Shown here one piece after another: positions 63,707 through 64,000 of a stretch of DNA of 64,000 nt. The position numbers were made by a program, and so were the translations under genes. The stretch covers positions 30,184-94,183 of the forward strand of contig NZ_FOSG01000024.1 of the NCBI RefSeq assembly GCF_900114215.1, written 5' to 3'. This DNA is from Streptomyces mangrovi (lineage in GTDB: Bacteria > Actinomycetota > Actinomycetes > Streptomycetales > Streptomycetaceae). How positions within the stretch are numbered: the first letter of the stretch is position 1; every line of letters begins with the position of its first letter. The notes below the pieces were generated by a model. That model saw only the letters and a list, made by a program, of their open reading frames with translations. It searched no databases and was not told where the DNA came from.

Positions 63707-64000
63707 GAGGCCCGACAGGGCCTCACCACCCCACCCCGGCCGCCCGGAACGGGCGAGCCCCAACAAACCAACACTGCAAGGAAACTGAGGAGCAACCAAA
63801 AAAGGCCCCGACAGGGGCCAAGATTCCGAAGGAATTTGAAACACCGCGACTCGAATTCCTCCAACGGAGGAATTCACGCGCAAAACCAAGGCCCCCAACG
63901 GGGGCCGACACAAACCACCCAAGAATTCCCCGAAGGGGAATTCCGGGGCGTTATTCGGGCCGAAAGGCCCGAATTCAAGGCCATCCATGGCCCCGCCCCC
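63707..64000. repeat. Telomere-like array of nine hairpins at the replicon end
   Basis: Perfect inverted repeats, stem plus loop, at 63707-63724 (7 bp, loop GACA), 63741-63755 (6 bp, GAA), 63804-63819 (6 bp, GACA), 63823-63835 (5 bp, GAA), 63853-63875 (10 bp, AAC), 63890-63906 (7 bp, AAC), 63923-63943 (9 bp, GAA), 63953-63974 (9 bp, GAAA) and 63979-63992 (6 bp, CC). The window then ends in CCGCCCCC, so the opposite strand starts with GGGGG. Streptomyces telomeres are arrays of such palindromes with short G-x-A-type loops on the 3' strand, capped by a terminal protein. The 5' sequence is not the common CCCGCGGAGCGGG type and is closer in kind to G-run starts such as SCP1. Confidence 0.8.

Noticed and set aside
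63707..63992. Hairpins as a series of transcription terminators
   Set aside because: Nine in a row with no T-runs and no gene reading into them; an end-of-replicon array explains them better.
1..64000. tRNA, rRNA or CRISPR arrays
   Set aside because: None recognised by eye on either strand.

Overview
The window is very GC-rich actinobacterial DNA, almost certainly Streptomyces. Support comes from GTG/TTG starts with GGAGG-type ribosome sites, third-codon G/C, actinomycete-specific families (WhiJ-type regulator/DUF397/small ATPase, Lsr2, TerD, DUF574-type methyltransferase) and Streptomyces-type insertion sequences. Two signals say the replicon is linear: a homologue of the telomere terminal protein Tpg at 468-1043, and about 290 bp of closely spaced perfect hairpins at 63707-63992, ending in a run of C at base 64000. 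The right edge therefore looks like a real, non-canonical telomere of a linear plasmid or chromosome arm, and the window is accessory, arm-type DNA.

Layout, left to right. 1-4161: TniQ-like fragment, tpg, an HTH-NTPase-repeat protein and a small membrane protein. 4322-7780: a complete ABC-three-component (ABC-3C) conflict system (nuclease-like effector, middle component, SMC-like ATPase) with stop/start overlaps. 8169-12666: a frameshifted cysteine-rich protein, an XRE regulator, a SLOG-family protein and a UvrD-like helicase. 12677-17952: a minus-strand cluster of six genes (PycTM-like membrane protein, Crp-like regulator, class III cyclase homologue, P-loop NTPase, two unknowns). The last four overlap by 4 nt at each junction, and the cyclase C-terminus and NTPase N-terminus carry the same short QVGG motif. 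I regard this as the best candidate for an undescribed nucleotide-signalling defence system. 18318-23755: a 1586-aa WXG/RHS polymorphic toxin with an endonuclease tip, overlapped by a SUKH-Lsr2 fusion that is probably its immunity protein.

24004-44914 is mixed: an IS110 element with a frameshifted transposase, small regulators, a WhiJ-like regulatory set, a TerD-vWA protein, a secreted HNH lipoprotein, IS5 and IS21 remnants, a CGNR protein divergent from a PD-(D/E)XK protein, and an ISL3 transposase. 45085-48975 is a three-gene cassette (AlbA_2/Schlafen-like, winged-helix-like, PD-(D/E)XK nuclease-like) that resembles a defence island. 49165-52834 is an operon whose sigma-70-type promoter lies between two 22-bp direct repeats. 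It encodes two HTH proteins around a 724-aa protein and may be a replication or maintenance module.

53184-57564 holds a PIN protein and two adjacent IS5-family elements. One has matching terminal repeats, a TTA target duplication, a frameshifted transposase and a divergent passenger gene; the other has a CTAG duplication. From about 58600 to 61640 the sequence is degenerate. The last two genes before the end are a MerR-like DNA-binding protein and a small membrane protein, followed by about 500 bp of G-poor, C- and A-rich non-coding DNA and the hairpin array.

All functions are judged by eye from sequence motifs. No database search was run.
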